DNA from: Oreohelix idahoensis
Taxonomy: Eukaryota > Mollusca > Gastropoda > Stylommatophora > Oreohelicidae
Length of the DNA stretch: 64,000 nucleotides
Reading direction: 5' to 3'
NCBI GenBank assembly: GCA_024509875.1
Contig: JAMPIV010008058.1
Coordinates: 509,501 to 573,500 of the forward strand
In this document: piece after piece, positions 23,745-33,750 of the stretch
How the letters are laid out: every line of letters begins with the position of its first letter
Position numbering within the stretch: position 1 is the stretch's first letter
Translations under genes and position numbers: made by a program
Notes under the pieces: generated by a model
Told to the model about the DNA's origin: nothing
Seen by the model: the letters and a program-made list of their open reading frames with translations, nothing else
Databases searched by the model: none

Positions 23745-24045
23745 CAGACAAAAGAATGTTGGGTATTCAAGCCGTGTGGTTTAAGGCAACCCATAAGATG
23801 GATGAGGCGTTGTTCCTGGCAAAACCGACTGTTGGCGTCCGAGGAACAGGATCTGATGGCTGTCACCTGGATGTCAGTGGCACCGTGGTGGTCCGGGCCA
23901 TTGAAGTGGATGGCCACAGGTGTGGATTTAAACTGAGAGATGTCGTAGAGGTGTCTGGAGAATCGGTCGCCCAGTCGTGTGCCCGTTTGGCCGATGTAAG
24001 TAATGGTGCAACGTTTGCATATAATAGCATAAGCGATATATTTGC
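23745..24045 (-). pseudogene. Penelope-like GIY-YIG endonuclease domain, fragment
   Basis: Read from about 24045 downward, the minus strand gives CKRCTITYIGQTGTRLGDRF, then a conserved His and a closing LKPHGLNTQ segment. The YIGQT-Arg-His layout is that of the GIY-YIG nuclease fused to the C-terminus of Penelope-like reverse transcriptases. No RT lies upstream, so only the endonuclease end survives. A shorter inverted copy of its last third lies at 24098-24205. PLE copies are known to be flanked by direct or inverted partial copies, which could explain this. Confidence 0.75.
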
Positions 24046-24097
24046 AACGTAAACATGAAAAGTTCCCATGAAATCACATGATGTCATTTAATTTTTA

Positions 24098-24205
24098 AAA
24101 CCACAGTGCCACTGATATCCAGGTGACAGCCATCATATCCTGTTCCTCGGACGCCAACAGTCGGTTTCGCCAGGAACGACGCCTGATCCACACTAACAAG
24201 TAGAC
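24098..24205 (+). pseudogene. inverted partial copy of the GIY-YIG fragment
   Basis: Plus-strand DNA from the GCCACTGATATCCAGGTGAC block onward matches the minus-strand sequence of 23880-23780, including the CSSDANSRF coding segment. Confidence 0.7.
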
Positions 24206-24505
24206 ACTATTTGACTGTGAATACTCAGAAAATACGTGTAAATGGTAAAGTTCATTTAAAGGGAAAACGAATTTATTTTGAAAAGCAAATCTGTCCTATC
24301 GCGTGTGTATTTTGCTCGAATTGTGGTCGCATCATCTTCACTGAACCTCTGCTGCGTTAGCACGACTGTTCTTTTGCCAGTTTCCCGCAGAAAATGTAGT
24401 TGGGGATGAGAGCAGTGTTGCCACCCTGAATTTTGAAAAGCAAAACATAGATGGTACCTTAAAATAACACCTAGATTTTTAATTTTGGGCTTAATTTTGG
24501 GCATC
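24206..24505. other. unassigned DNA
   Basis: Nothing supported. Confidence 0.35.
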
Positions 24506-24507
24506 CT

Positions 24508-24768
24508 GAGCTTAAGCAATGGCACACAAAAAAAGATAGCAGTCGCAACAGGGAAATTTTCACGTAACTTCAGAGCAGAGGCAGAGGCCTTGAAAACTGC
24601 ATCAGAAATTCTAATGACAGAAGAAAGCTCAAAGAGACCAGTAGCTATCTTCTCAAATGCGTTGTCAGTGATTACAACGCTGAAAAGTCAAAGTAATGCT
24701 GAACTGCATGACCTAAGAGTAACACTTGACAGACTATGTCAGCAATACAAAAGAGTCGGGATACATTG
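24508..24768 (+). pseudogene. LINE RNase H domain, left part (interrupted by element B)
   Basis: The plus frame reads LSNGTQKKIAVATGKFSRNF, then a helix with the RNase H Glu (RAEAEAL) and IFSNALSVI, where the usual Asp is Asn. It is cut after ATACATTG, where element B begins. The coding continues at 33038 after the duplicated CATTG. The N-terminal part and the RT are missing (5' truncation). Confidence 0.8.
24764..24768. repeat. target-site duplication of element B (left)
   Basis: CATTG, repeated at 33038-33042. Confidence 0.9.
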
Positions 24769-26556
24769 TGTAGTGAAATTGACAGAGATACAACGGTAGA
24801 ATTCCTCCAAGGATAACATTTAAGGATAAAAACATAATGCGTAGGCTGCTGATGTACATGATCGCCTAGACCGCGGGTCATCATCCCCATAAAATTGACT
24901 TGCTAGACCGGAGGGGAAACGGAGGATCAAAAAGGAAAAAAATATGACTGGAAAGGCTAAGAGACGCAATTGGGGGGGGGAAATGGATGAAAGTAAAAAT
25001 CCACATTCCCCAAATTGACACGAGGTACGGAATTGGACGTTTTGCGATACCAAGAGCTTGATTTGAATTTGAGCGGAAGAACGCAGATGTCTGAAAAAAT
25101 TACAAAAAAATTAAAAAGTAAATTTTTCTTAATATTAATGTTAGGAATATAAAAATTAGCTGGCCAGATGGCCTATTCTGAGCAGTGAACTAATATGGTC
25201 TTAATTTTACAGACGGATAGATAATATTGAAAATAATGACAAAAGACAGTGTAGTTCACATCATCGACAGACTGAATTGAATCTAAAAAGTGTGGTTATT
25301 TGCACACAAAAACACGACCTTGGACGCAGGTGTCCAAATTTACTTAGTATTGAGGATAGGGGTTTTGGGTGGTAGCTGTGTCTAAATATAACTTTTAACG
25401 ACAAAATTTTGAAGGGGAGAGAACGGTTGGGTCAAAAAATCGAACACAATTTTGTAGAAACACAAGTAGAGACGGACAGACTAACAGATAACCATCCATA
25501 CGTGACTGAAGCTTGACTGAAATGACTTTAGTGAGGAAATTTGAAATTAAAAATAAACCTCGGCAGTGATTGGCCACAGACAATCATATTATTAGCGCTC
25601 AGAGCGCATTTGGGGTCATTCTTCAAAAATTGTTCAGTGTTAGACACAGATTTTAAAGTGTGGTGTTTTCCCATATGAAAGACAGTGAGTTAAATTTAGG
25701 GACGCCATCCTATAGCCAGCAGCTCAGCTGAGTTTTGCTAGCACTTCTGTGTTAATTATTCATAATCTGAGCTGCGAGTTTCTGTCGTCAACGAAGCAGT
25801 ATCTACTCGGGTGGTGATTTACACAAGTGTATCTGTGCAGTCCTTGTGACAGAGACCACCATTATTGCCCGCCAGCACGGAGAGGTGGGACCACCTGATT
25901 TCAGCACCAGAGCTACAAATACCAGATGAGTGAGCCTCTGGTCTGCTGGATATTCACCAACCACATTTAGTTGCAGATACCCCATAAAAATTCCCACCAT
26001 TTTCTGGACACTGTGTAGTCAATATAGACAGGTGTGATGAGACCACCCCAACAGCACAGACAATAAATATCCTCCTTAGTAGCTGACTACCATAACATTT
26101 TAATAAAACTAACTATTCTAGTACTTAAATATGTACACTTTTGCATTTATTATGTAACATTCCATGCATAATTTTCATAAATTTTAAATCCTTCTTTTAA
26201 AACAAGTTCTGGTCAAAATAAAACTTGATCCAGAACAAATAAATGTAATATAATTATATCAAAAACTTTACACACGTGAGTTAGTTCAGTGTATTGTAAC
26301 ACTTGTTAATCTTATTAGTCTTGTTAAATATCTATGGGTATATTTATAACTATCACACCACAGTACACATCATAACCCTAGACACTTTACGCAGCTACAT
26401 TCATAAAAAAAAATTAAGTGTGAGGTCGTAGTGGTAGCAAGAAAGGCCTTCTGACAATTCTCAATTACATTTTATCTCAGGAGCCTTCACAGCTGGCCTC
26501 ATACAATTTACATGTAGTACCATCATCATCATACAAAACCATAAACATCCACTACA
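24769..26556 (+). repeat. element B 5' LTR (1788 bp)
   Basis: Starts TGTAGTGAAATT and ends CCACTACA. Differences from the 3' LTR seen by eye: G/A near 24799, one G more in the G run near 24971, C/T near 25075 and A/T near 26442. Small open frames inside it are duplicated in the other LTR and have no family features. Confidence 0.92.
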
Positions 26557-26561
26557 TATAT

Positions 26562-26592
26562 TGGGGTCTTGTCCAGGGATAATTAGCCCAAC
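26562..26592 (+). promoter_or_regulatory. element B primer-binding site (tRNA-Pro-like)
   Basis: TGGGGTCTTGTCCAGGGAT starts five bases after the LTR. It resembles the tRNA-Pro primer-binding site of gammaretroviruses, with a few changes. Complementarity to a T-arm seems to continue through AGCCC at 26592. Confidence 0.6.
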
Positions 26593-26799
26593 AGTAATAT
26601 TAAGATCTCCTGGTGGGAGAAATAAAAGTAGGGAAATAAATTGTAAAATTTCCTTTAAAAGTAAAAGTGTCCCTGCAGATAAAAGTTGGTGAATCTTCAC
26701 AGCCAGTAATAATTAATTAGTTAACTGGTTAGTTAGAATTAGTTAGATTATAGTCATAAGAAGTACTTAGCTTGTATATTATTATATTGTCTCAAAAGT
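26593..26799 (+). other. element B leader
   Basis: Roughly 200-bp untranslated leader before the Gag ATG; no identifiable signal. Confidence 0.5.
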
Positions 26800-29280
26800 A
26801 TGGCGGAGCTGGCAAAATTTAGATCAGCTGCTGTGCTCACCGCGAAGGAGATGGGAATGGATGGTCAAATTTTAATTCAATACGTAACGGCTGAATGTGA
26901 TAAATATATTGAACGGGAAGAAAGGAGATTAGAAAAAGAGGCTGAAAGAAAATTGGAGTCTGATAGGTTAGCTGAAGAGAAGAGGTTACAAATTGAGGCT
27001 GATAGAGAAATTAAGAGGCTGCAGATTGAGGCAGAAGAAAAACGACAGCAAAGGGAGGCAGAAGATAAAAGGGCCGAAAGGGAGGCAGAAGGAAAAAGGT
27101 TGACTGCCGAAAGGGAGGCAGAAGATAAAAAGGCCGAAAGGGAGGCAGAAGATAAAAGGGCCGAAAGGGAGGCAGAAGGAAAAAGGTTGACTGCCGAAAG
27201 GGAGGCAGAAGATAGAAGGTTGCAGAGGGAGCACGAATTACGACTAAGGGAGCTGGAATTACAAGGCCCGGCTCCTGAAAATGGTGCCAGCCCTTTTGCC
27301 TCAGATGCTACGCCTAGTCTGGGAGCCTCAAACTCAGCTATGGGGTTTCATTTAGACCATTTTGTTGAAAAAGACGATGACATAGAGGGGTACCTAGGAC
27401 GTTTTGAGTTATTAGCTACTACATATGGGTTAGAGAGAGAGAGGTGGAGCTTAAAGCTATCACAGGGATTGAGAGGTACTTCTTATGAAGTATTTGCCAA
27501 AATGAACAGGGAAGACCAAGACAATTATGACATGTTAAAGCAGGCTTTGTTATTAAGGTACGAGAAGAATGGTGAATTTTATCGTAAGAAATTTAGAAAT
27601 GCCAAACTGTTGTCTGGGGAGACATACCACCAATTCTCTGCTAGACTAGAAACCTATTTGGAGAAATGGACGGCTCTGGGGAAGACCCAAGATCTTAAAG
27701 AAATGATCATGATTGAGCAATTGAGAGAGTCCATGGCTCCAGACATGAGAAAATTTCTCATGGAACAAGGTGCAGAGAAGTTGGGGGAAATTTTAAATGT
27801 TGCTGAGAGGTATCAGGCAGCCCAGGCAGAGGTAAGTGGTGCTAAAAAGAAGCACATAGACAATTTTAAAGCTCCACAGCAATTTAATAAATTTGATAAT
27901 AGAGAGCAGGGAAATAAAGGTAGGACAAACTTTGAGCGGCCAAGAAATGACTATCGCGACAGAAACTCACAGTTCAATGACCAAAAGTTCAATGAAAGAA
28001 AACCGTTGAACCAAGGAAAAAGATGGTGTAAATGGTGCAAGAAGGATAACCATAACACCGAATTTTGTAGAAGGAAACCTTCAAACATTGCTGCAATGAA
28101 GTCGGGGACGCAAAGATTAAAGGTTAATCCTAAGGGACAACAGGAACCTTATCACCCCCCAGTTTGTGAGGATGTTATTTGTAATGGGGTCACCATAAGG
28201 TGCCTTTATGATACAGGTTTGGATTATGATTCAGTTGTGAAGTCTAGCCTAGTGGACCCAAGTCAGTATACCACAGAAACAGTGGAAATACAAGGGGCGA
28301 CTAAGGACATACCACTCATGACACTTCCCATCGCAAGGATAACGGTGAAAACTCGCTATGTGGAAGGAGAAATCAGAGCAGCAGTGATAGATGAACCAAT
28401 CTACCCTCTGATATTGGGGTGTAGATACGTCTTCTTGGGGAATCCCGAGAAACCTGTGATCATGGCGACAGTGCAGACCAGGTCACAGAAGAAGGAGGAA
28501 GAAGGTGAACCTATAAATGCTCATCCAGAGGAGATGAGGAAGGCGCAGGCTGAGGATAGGACACTCAAGCCATGTTTTAAAAAATTGCCCAAATGCCACA
28601 CACCTCCGAGCAAGGGGGAATATTTCATGAAGAACAAACTATTATACAGGAAGACAGGAACTAGATCCACTGGTCACGGACAGTTAGTTCTTCCCAAGAT
28701 ATATAGGGCAAACTTAATAAGGAGCTTACATGTTGGAAAAGATGGTGACCATGAGAAAGTCGGTACCATCTGCCAAAAGATTGCTCGAAAATACTATTGG
28801 CCCGACGTAAATGTCGATGTTGAAAACTTTGTAGAAGCATGTGGCGTATTTCATGAGGGAACACCCACAAAGGGAAAATATGTGCAGGACCTAGAAACGC
28901 CACGGGGCAACTTTAGGCCTGAAAGGAAAACTAATTATACTCGGGTAGACAAAGTGGAATGGGAGCCCCCTTTTCACACCCAGTCTTCACTTGAATGGAT
29001 TAACATGGCCACTATGCGAAGAGTACAAAGAAGAAATTTTACCCAGGATAAGATGACAATCCCTCGGTCAGACTTATATAAACTGGAAGAACAGACAAGA
29101 GAGCGAAGATCTCTCATAAGCAATCTAAAGTGGGGAGACAAACCCCAGAAAAAAATTGGTAGTGGTCGATTTGTGAGTGATGATTCTAGGAAGAAAAGTC
29201 CTCATTATAAAGCTTCTAAGGGACGGGACCTGACGGGTTCCATGAAAAATAAGTATGATAAATTAAAGATCCAGATGTAG
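26800..29280 (+). CDS. element B Gag-protease polyprotein with a replaced integrase region
   Basis: 826 codons from the ATG at 26800. Residues 35-155 are a Glu/Lys/Arg-rich coiled coil containing a 30-residue (90-bp) duplication. Residues 180-340 form the capsid-like domain related to SCAN. A CX2CX4HX4C zinc knuckle lies at C410-C423. The protease has DTG at 471-473 and LILG at 537-540. From about 620 an integrase-type zinc finger aligns with elements A and C but is strongly diverged: H644, H651 and C681 are present, and the second Cys is Phe684. From about 685 to 826 a basic, unrecognised stretch replaces the DDE core; rough landmarks are TNYTRVDKVEW and GDKPQKKIGSG. Integrase C-terminal coding resumes at once after the stop, in another frame. 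Confidence 0.85.
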   Translation: MAELAKFRSAAVLTAKEMGMDGQILIQYVTAECDKYIEREERRLEKEAERKLESDRLAEEKRLQIEADREIKRLQIEAEEKRQQREAEDKRAEREAEGKRLTAEREAEDKKAEREAEDKRAEREAEGKRLTAEREAEDRRLQREHELRLRELELQGPAPENGASPFASDATPSLGASNSAMGFHLDHFVEKDDDIEGYLGRFELLATTYGLERERWSLKLSQGLRGTSYEVFAKMNREDQDNYDMLKQALLLRYEKNGEFYRKKFRNAKLLSGETYHQFSARLETYLEKWTALGKTQDLKEMIMIEQLRESMAPDMRKFLMEQGAEKLGEILNVAERYQAAQAEVSGAKKKHIDNFKAPQQFNKFDNREQGNKGRTNFERPRNDYRDRNSQFNDQKFNERKPLNQGKRWCKWCKKDNHNTEFCRRKPSNIAAMKSGTQRLKVNPKGQQEPYHPPVCEDVICNGVTIRCLYDTGLDYDSVVKSSLVDPSQYTTETVEIQGATKDIPLMTLPIARITVKTRYVEGEIRAAVIDEPIYPLILGCRYVFLGNPEKPVIMATVQTRSQKKEEEGEPINAHPEEMRKAQAEDRTLKPCFKKLPKCHTPPSKGEYFMKNKLLYRKTGTRSTGHGQLVLPKIYRANLIRSLHVGKDGDHEKVGTICQKIARKYYWPDVNVDVENFVEACGVFHEGTPTKGKYVQDLETPRGNFRPERKTNYTRVDKVEWEPPFHTQSSLEWINMATMRRVQRRNFTQDKMTIPRSDLYKLEEQTRERRSLISNLKWGDKPQKKIGSGRFVSDDSRKKSPHYKASKGRDLTGSMKNKYDKLKIQM

Positions 29281-31163
29281 CTTTATTAAGGACCTGGACA
29301 GATGAGAAGGCGGAAGAGACTGTTACCTCATCGTATCAATATGTGAACGAACTGACCACTCGTTTGAAAGCTGGATGGAAACTGGCAAATGATAATTTGA
29401 AGCAAGCCAGGAAGAAACATGCAGCATATTTTAATAGGAAGGCAAAGGACAGGGAACTGGCAGTCGGAGAGAAGGTGCTGCTTCTACTACCGGGAAGCCA
29501 GAATAAATTACAAATTGGTTGGCAAGGTCCATATACGGTTCTAGAGAAGGTGTCTAGAACAAACTATAAAATTGACAAAAAGGGGAAGGAAAAAGTTTAT
29601 CATGTAAACCTGTTAAAGAAGTATCTGGACAGACCACTCCAGGAAAGCACCCCCTTATTGACCTTGGCTATTGCAACCCAGATGCAAAAAGAACCACTCA
29701 CCTCACATGAATACCCATTACATCCTTGTGAAACAGCAGCACAGGTAAAAGTCAGTAAGCACCTGACTAAAAACCAGAGGGAGAGAGTTCAACAAGTTCT
29801 GGAGGAACATACAGATGTATTAACAGATAAACCAGGCCATACAAATTTGCTACAGTATGACATGAAACTGGTAGACTCAAACCCAATCTGTATGAGAGCC
29901 TATTCTATTCCGTTCGCGAAGGAGAAGGCATTAAAGGAAGAAATAGAGTATTTGTTGAAGGAGGGGATTATTTCGCACAGTGAATCATCTTTTAGTTCTA
30001 GTGTCGTTTTGTTGAGGAAACCGTCTGGGGAACACAGACTGTGCATAGATTACAGGAAACTGAATGCTGTCACAGAAGGACAAGTGGATCCATTACCAGA
30101 CACAAAACAGTTATTTGCCAGACTGAACAAGGCAAAATACTTTTCAAAGGTGGATCTTAGTAAAGGCTATTACCAGATCCCAGTGAAGCCTGAAGTGAGA
30201 CCTTATTTGGCTTTTAGCACTTCGGATGGACATTATGAATTCAATATGCTACCATTCGGACTGAAAAATGCTCCGAGTGTGTTTTCAAGGATGATGCGAA
30301 AATTGTTGGACCCCCTGAATAACCCATGTATCACGAATTTCATGGATGATATTCTCGTCGCCACAGAGACATTTGAAGAACACATTGAAGCTCTGGAGAT
30401 GTTGTTTGATAGACTTCGGGAGGCGAACTTAACTGCTAGGCCAACAAAATGTTGTATTGGATGCAAAGAGTTGGAATTCTTGGGACACACTGTATATCAG
30501 GGTAATATGACCCCTGATCCTAAGAACTTGGAAAAACTGCAGAGAGCACCTAGGCCGCAAACAAAAAAGGACGTGCGATCATTTGTGTCGTTATGCGGAT
30601 TTTATCAGAAATACATCAAGAATTTTAACGCTATTTGTGCTCCTCTGACTGATCTGACTCGCAAGGGACTTCCAGATAAAATTATTTGGACTGCACAATG
30701 TGAATTAGCGTTCCAAGAGTTAAAGGAAAAACTCACTAGCAAGCCTATTCTCAAACTGCCTGATTTGACACAGGACTTTGTCTTAAGAACCGATGCAAGT
30801 AATGTAGGACTTGGAGGGGCTTTGTTGCAAAGATCATCTTCACCTGATGGGGAACTGAAACCAGTCGCTTATGCAAGCCGCAAATTGAATAAGGCGGAAC
30901 AAGGATACTCCACAAGCGAAAAAGAATGTTTAGCATTAATCTGGGCAATAAAGAAGTTTCAAATCTATCTGTATGGTAGGACATTTGTGGTGGAGACGGA
31001 TCATCAGCCTCTCGTGTTCTTGTCTCAGGCTAAGCATGAAAACGCAAGATTGCTGAGGTGGTCTTTATTGCTTCAACCTTATCAGTTTAGTATCCAATAT
31101 ATCCCAGGCAAATTGAATGTCGGTGCAGATTTCCTCAGTCGGCACCCCTGTGATCAAAATTAG
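29280..31163 (+). CDS. element B integrase tail - reverse transcriptase - RNase H
   Basis: The frame is open from 29262; the first methionine-compatible codon at 29343 (GTG) is arbitrary. Numbering from 29343: GPY module 62-64; RT with DLSKG (D271), LPFGLKNAP (303-311) and FMDD (333-336), the active-site Asp pair; connection; RNase H with D484, E528, D553 and D596. It ends HPCDQN, 87 bp before the 3' LTR. It lies in the -1 frame relative to the upstream Gag frame with an 18-bp overlap, and I see no classic slippery heptamer. Expression would need frameshifting, which element C suggests was once unnecessary because INT and RT shared a frame. RT is Ty3/gypsy type but lies downstream of integrase. 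Confidence 0.9.
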   Translation, partial: ALLRTWTDEKAEETVTSSYQYVNELTTRLKAGWKLANDNLKQARKKHAAYFNRKAKDRELAVGEKVLLLLPGSQNKLQIGWQGPYTVLEKVSRTNYKIDKKGKEKVYHVNLLKKYLDRPLQESTPLLTLAIATQMQKEPLTSHEYPLHPCETAAQVKVSKHLTKNQRERVQQVLEEHTDVLTDKPGHTNLLQYDMKLVDSNPICMRAYSIPFAKEKALKEEIEYLLKEGIISHSESSFSSSVVLLRKPSGEHRLCIDYRKLNAVTEGQVDPLPDTKQLFARLNKAKYFSKVDLSKGYYQIPVKPEVRPYLAFSTSDGHYEFNMLPFGLKNAPSVFSRMMRKLLDPLNNPCITNFMDDILVATETFEEHIEALEMLFDRLREANLTARPTKCCIGCKELEFLGHTVYQGNMTPDPKNLEKLQRAPRPQTKKDVRSFVSLCGFYQKYIKNFNAICAPLTDLTRKGLPDKIIWTAQCELAFQELKEKLTSKPILKLPDLTQDFVLRTDASNVGLGGALLQRSSSPDGELKPVAYASRKLNKAEQGYSTSEKECLALIWAIKKFQIYLYGRTFVVETDHQPLVFLSQAKHENARLLRWSLLLQPYQFSIQYIPGKLNVGADFLSRHPCDQN

Positions 31164-31237
31164 AGTAATGGCAGACGTGAGGAGTAATTTTACCTATGTG
31201 TATCGCTGGTTTTGGAACTTGCCATAGGCATGTTTTC

Positions 31238-31250
31238 AGGTGGGGAGATG
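31238..31250 (+). promoter_or_regulatory. element B polypurine tract
   Basis: AGGTGGGGAGA immediately before the 3' LTR; identical in element C (60543-60553). Confidence 0.75.
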
Positions 31251-33037
31251 TGTAGTGAAATTGACAGAGATACAACGGTAAAATTCCTCCAAGGATAACA
31301 TTTAAGGATAAAAACATAATGCGTAGGCTGCTGATGTACATGATCGCCTAGACCGCGGGTCATCATCCCCATAAAATTGACTTGCTAGACCGGAGGGGAA
31401 ACGGAGGATCAAAAAGGAAAAAAATATGACTGGAAAGGCTAAGAGACGCAATTGGGGGGGGAAATGGATGAAAGTAAAAATCCACATTCCCCAAATTGAC
31501 ACGAGGTACGGAATTGGACGTTTTGCGATACCAAGAGCTTGATTTGAATTTGAGTGGAAGAACGCAGATGTCTGAAAAAATTACAAAAAAATTAAAAAGT
31601 AAATTTTTCTTAATATTAATGTTAGGAATATAAAAATTAGCTGGCCAGATGGCCTATTCTGAGCAGTGAACTAATATGGTCTTAATTTTACAGACGGATA
31701 GATAATATTGAAAATAATGACAAAAGACAGTGTAGTTCACATCATCGACAGACTGAATTGAATCTAAAAAGTGTGGTTATTTGCACACAAAAACACGACC
31801 TTGGACGCAGGTGTCCAAATTTACTTAGTATTGAGGATAGGGGTTTTGGGTGGTAGCTGTGTCTAAATATAACTTTTAACGACAAAATTTTGAAGGGGAG
31901 AGAACGGTTGGGTCAAAAAATCGAACACAATTTTGTAGAAACACAAGTAGAGACGGACAGACTAACAGATAACCATCCATACGTGACTGAAGCTTGACTG
32001 AAATGACTTTAGTGAGGAAATTTGAAATTAAAAATAAACCTCGGCAGTGATTGGCCACAGACAATCATATTATTAGCGCTCAGAGCGCATTTGGGGTCAT
32101 TCTTCAAAAATTGTTCAGTGTTAGACACAGATTTTAAAGTGTGGTGTTTTCCCATATGAAAGACAGTGAGTTAAATTTAGGGACGCCATCCTATAGCCAG
32201 CAGCTCAGCTGAGTTTTGCTAGCACTTCTGTGTTAATTATTCATAATCTGAGCTGCGAGTTTCTGTCGTCAACGAAGCAGTATCTACTCGGGTGGTGATT
32301 TACACAAGTGTATCTGTGCAGTCCTTGTGACAGAGACCACCATTATTGCCCGCCAGCACGGAGAGGTGGGACCACCTGATTTCAGCACCAGAGCTACAAA
32401 TACCAGATGAGTGAGCCTCTGGTCTGCTGGATATTCACCAACCACATTTAGTTGCAGATACCCCATAAAAATTCCCACCATTTTCTGGACACTGTGTAGT
32501 CAATATAGACAGGTGTGATGAGACCACCCCAACAGCACAGACAATAAATATCCTCCTTAGTAGCTGACTACCATAACATTTTAATAAAACTAACTATTCT
32601 AGTACTTAAATATGTACACTTTTGCATTTATTATGTAACATTCCATGCATAATTTTCATAAATTTTAAATCCTTCTTTTAAAACAAGTTCTGGTCAAAAT
32701 AAAACTTGATCCAGAACAAATAAATGTAATATAATTATATCAAAAACTTTACACACGTGAGTTAGTTCAGTGTATTGTAACACTTGTTAATCTTATTAGT
32801 CTTGTTAAATATCTATGGGTATATTTATAACTATCACACCACAGTACACATCATAACCCTAGACACTTTACGCAGCTACATTCATAAAAAAAAATTAAGT
32901 GTGAGGTCGTAGTGGTAGCAAGTAAGGCCTTCTGACAATTCTCAATTACATTTTATCTCAGGAGCCTTCACAGCTGGCCTCATACAATTTACATGTAGTA
33001 CCATCATCATCATACAAAACCATAAACATCCACTACA
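31251..33037 (+). repeat. element B 3' LTR (1787 bp)
   Basis: Matches 24769-26556 with about four differences, including one indel in a G run. Confidence 0.92.
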
Positions 33038-33532
33038 CATTGGATCCCTTCTCACTGCAACATCCCTGGAAATAAAGAGGCTGACAGATTGGCAAAGGAA
33101 GGGGGAAAACTTCCTCATCTTGACACAAATATAACTTATGAGGAGTCCAAGAGTTTTATCAAGCGCAGATACAGGCACATGTGGGAAGAACAGCATCCAG
33201 GCCACACAAAAAAATGATCCATATTACCAGCTCAGCAGAAGTGAACAAGTGGTAATCTTCAGACTTCGCACAGGTCATAACAGATTGAGATACCATCTAT
33301 TCAACAAATTAAAGATAGGAACTACTGATGAGTGTGACTGTGACGCCGATAAAATGACTGCCGAACATCTGCTTCAAAGGTGCCCAACATATGAGGAACA
33401 GAGAAAACGCATATGGCCATCACCGGTACCATTCCTGGATCAGATCTACGGAGATATCAACAGCCTTAGGTTGACCACTGCTTTATTTAAACTTATTCAC
33501 GTTGACATCTGAGGGTGAACGAAGAAGAAGAA
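33038..33532 (+). pseudogene. LINE RNase H C-terminus and 3' end (right of element B)
   Basis: Continues the frame broken at 24768: WIPSHCNIPGNKEADRLAKEG carries the final RNase H Asp. It is followed by an ITYEESKSFIKRRYRH stretch, a frameshift in an A run near 33212, and then LRTGHNRLRYHL, a CDCDADKMTAEHLLQRCP zinc-knuckle-like motif and a stop at 33512. The tail is GAACGAAGAAGAAGAAG. This layout (RNase H plus a CX-HC motif and GAA tail) is that of jockey/CR1-like LINEs. A related copy lies at 43550-44338. Confidence 0.85.
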
Positions 33533-33750
33533 GATCTACTAAAGATCTATTAAAGATCTACTAAAGCTCTACTTTTTAAAGCTCAATATAATTACACTTG
33601 TTCCATGTAGTGCCCGGTGGTCTGTGAAGAGATAGATACAAAAAAATAAGACTTCTGCACCCTCATGCATGTCGTAGAAGGCGACTAATATGAGGTTGTG
33701 CATGTAGCTGGCAACGTCATCATGGAGAAGAAATGGCGAAATAAGCCCCC

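Larger units (their letters stand above)
24769..33037 (+). mobile_element. Gmr1-like Ty3/gypsy element B, 8.27 kb, young
   Basis: Two LTRs with TGTAGTG/CACTACA ends, a CATTG duplication, primer-binding site, polypurine tract and two long open frames. Order: Gag, protease, remnant integrase zinc finger, unrecognised basic segment, integrase C-terminal GPY module, RT, RNase H. The LTRs differ at about four positions in 1.79 kb, so the insertion is recent. The integrase catalytic core is missing, so it was probably integrated by an enzyme supplied in trans or lost the core in the last cycle. Confidence 0.92.
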
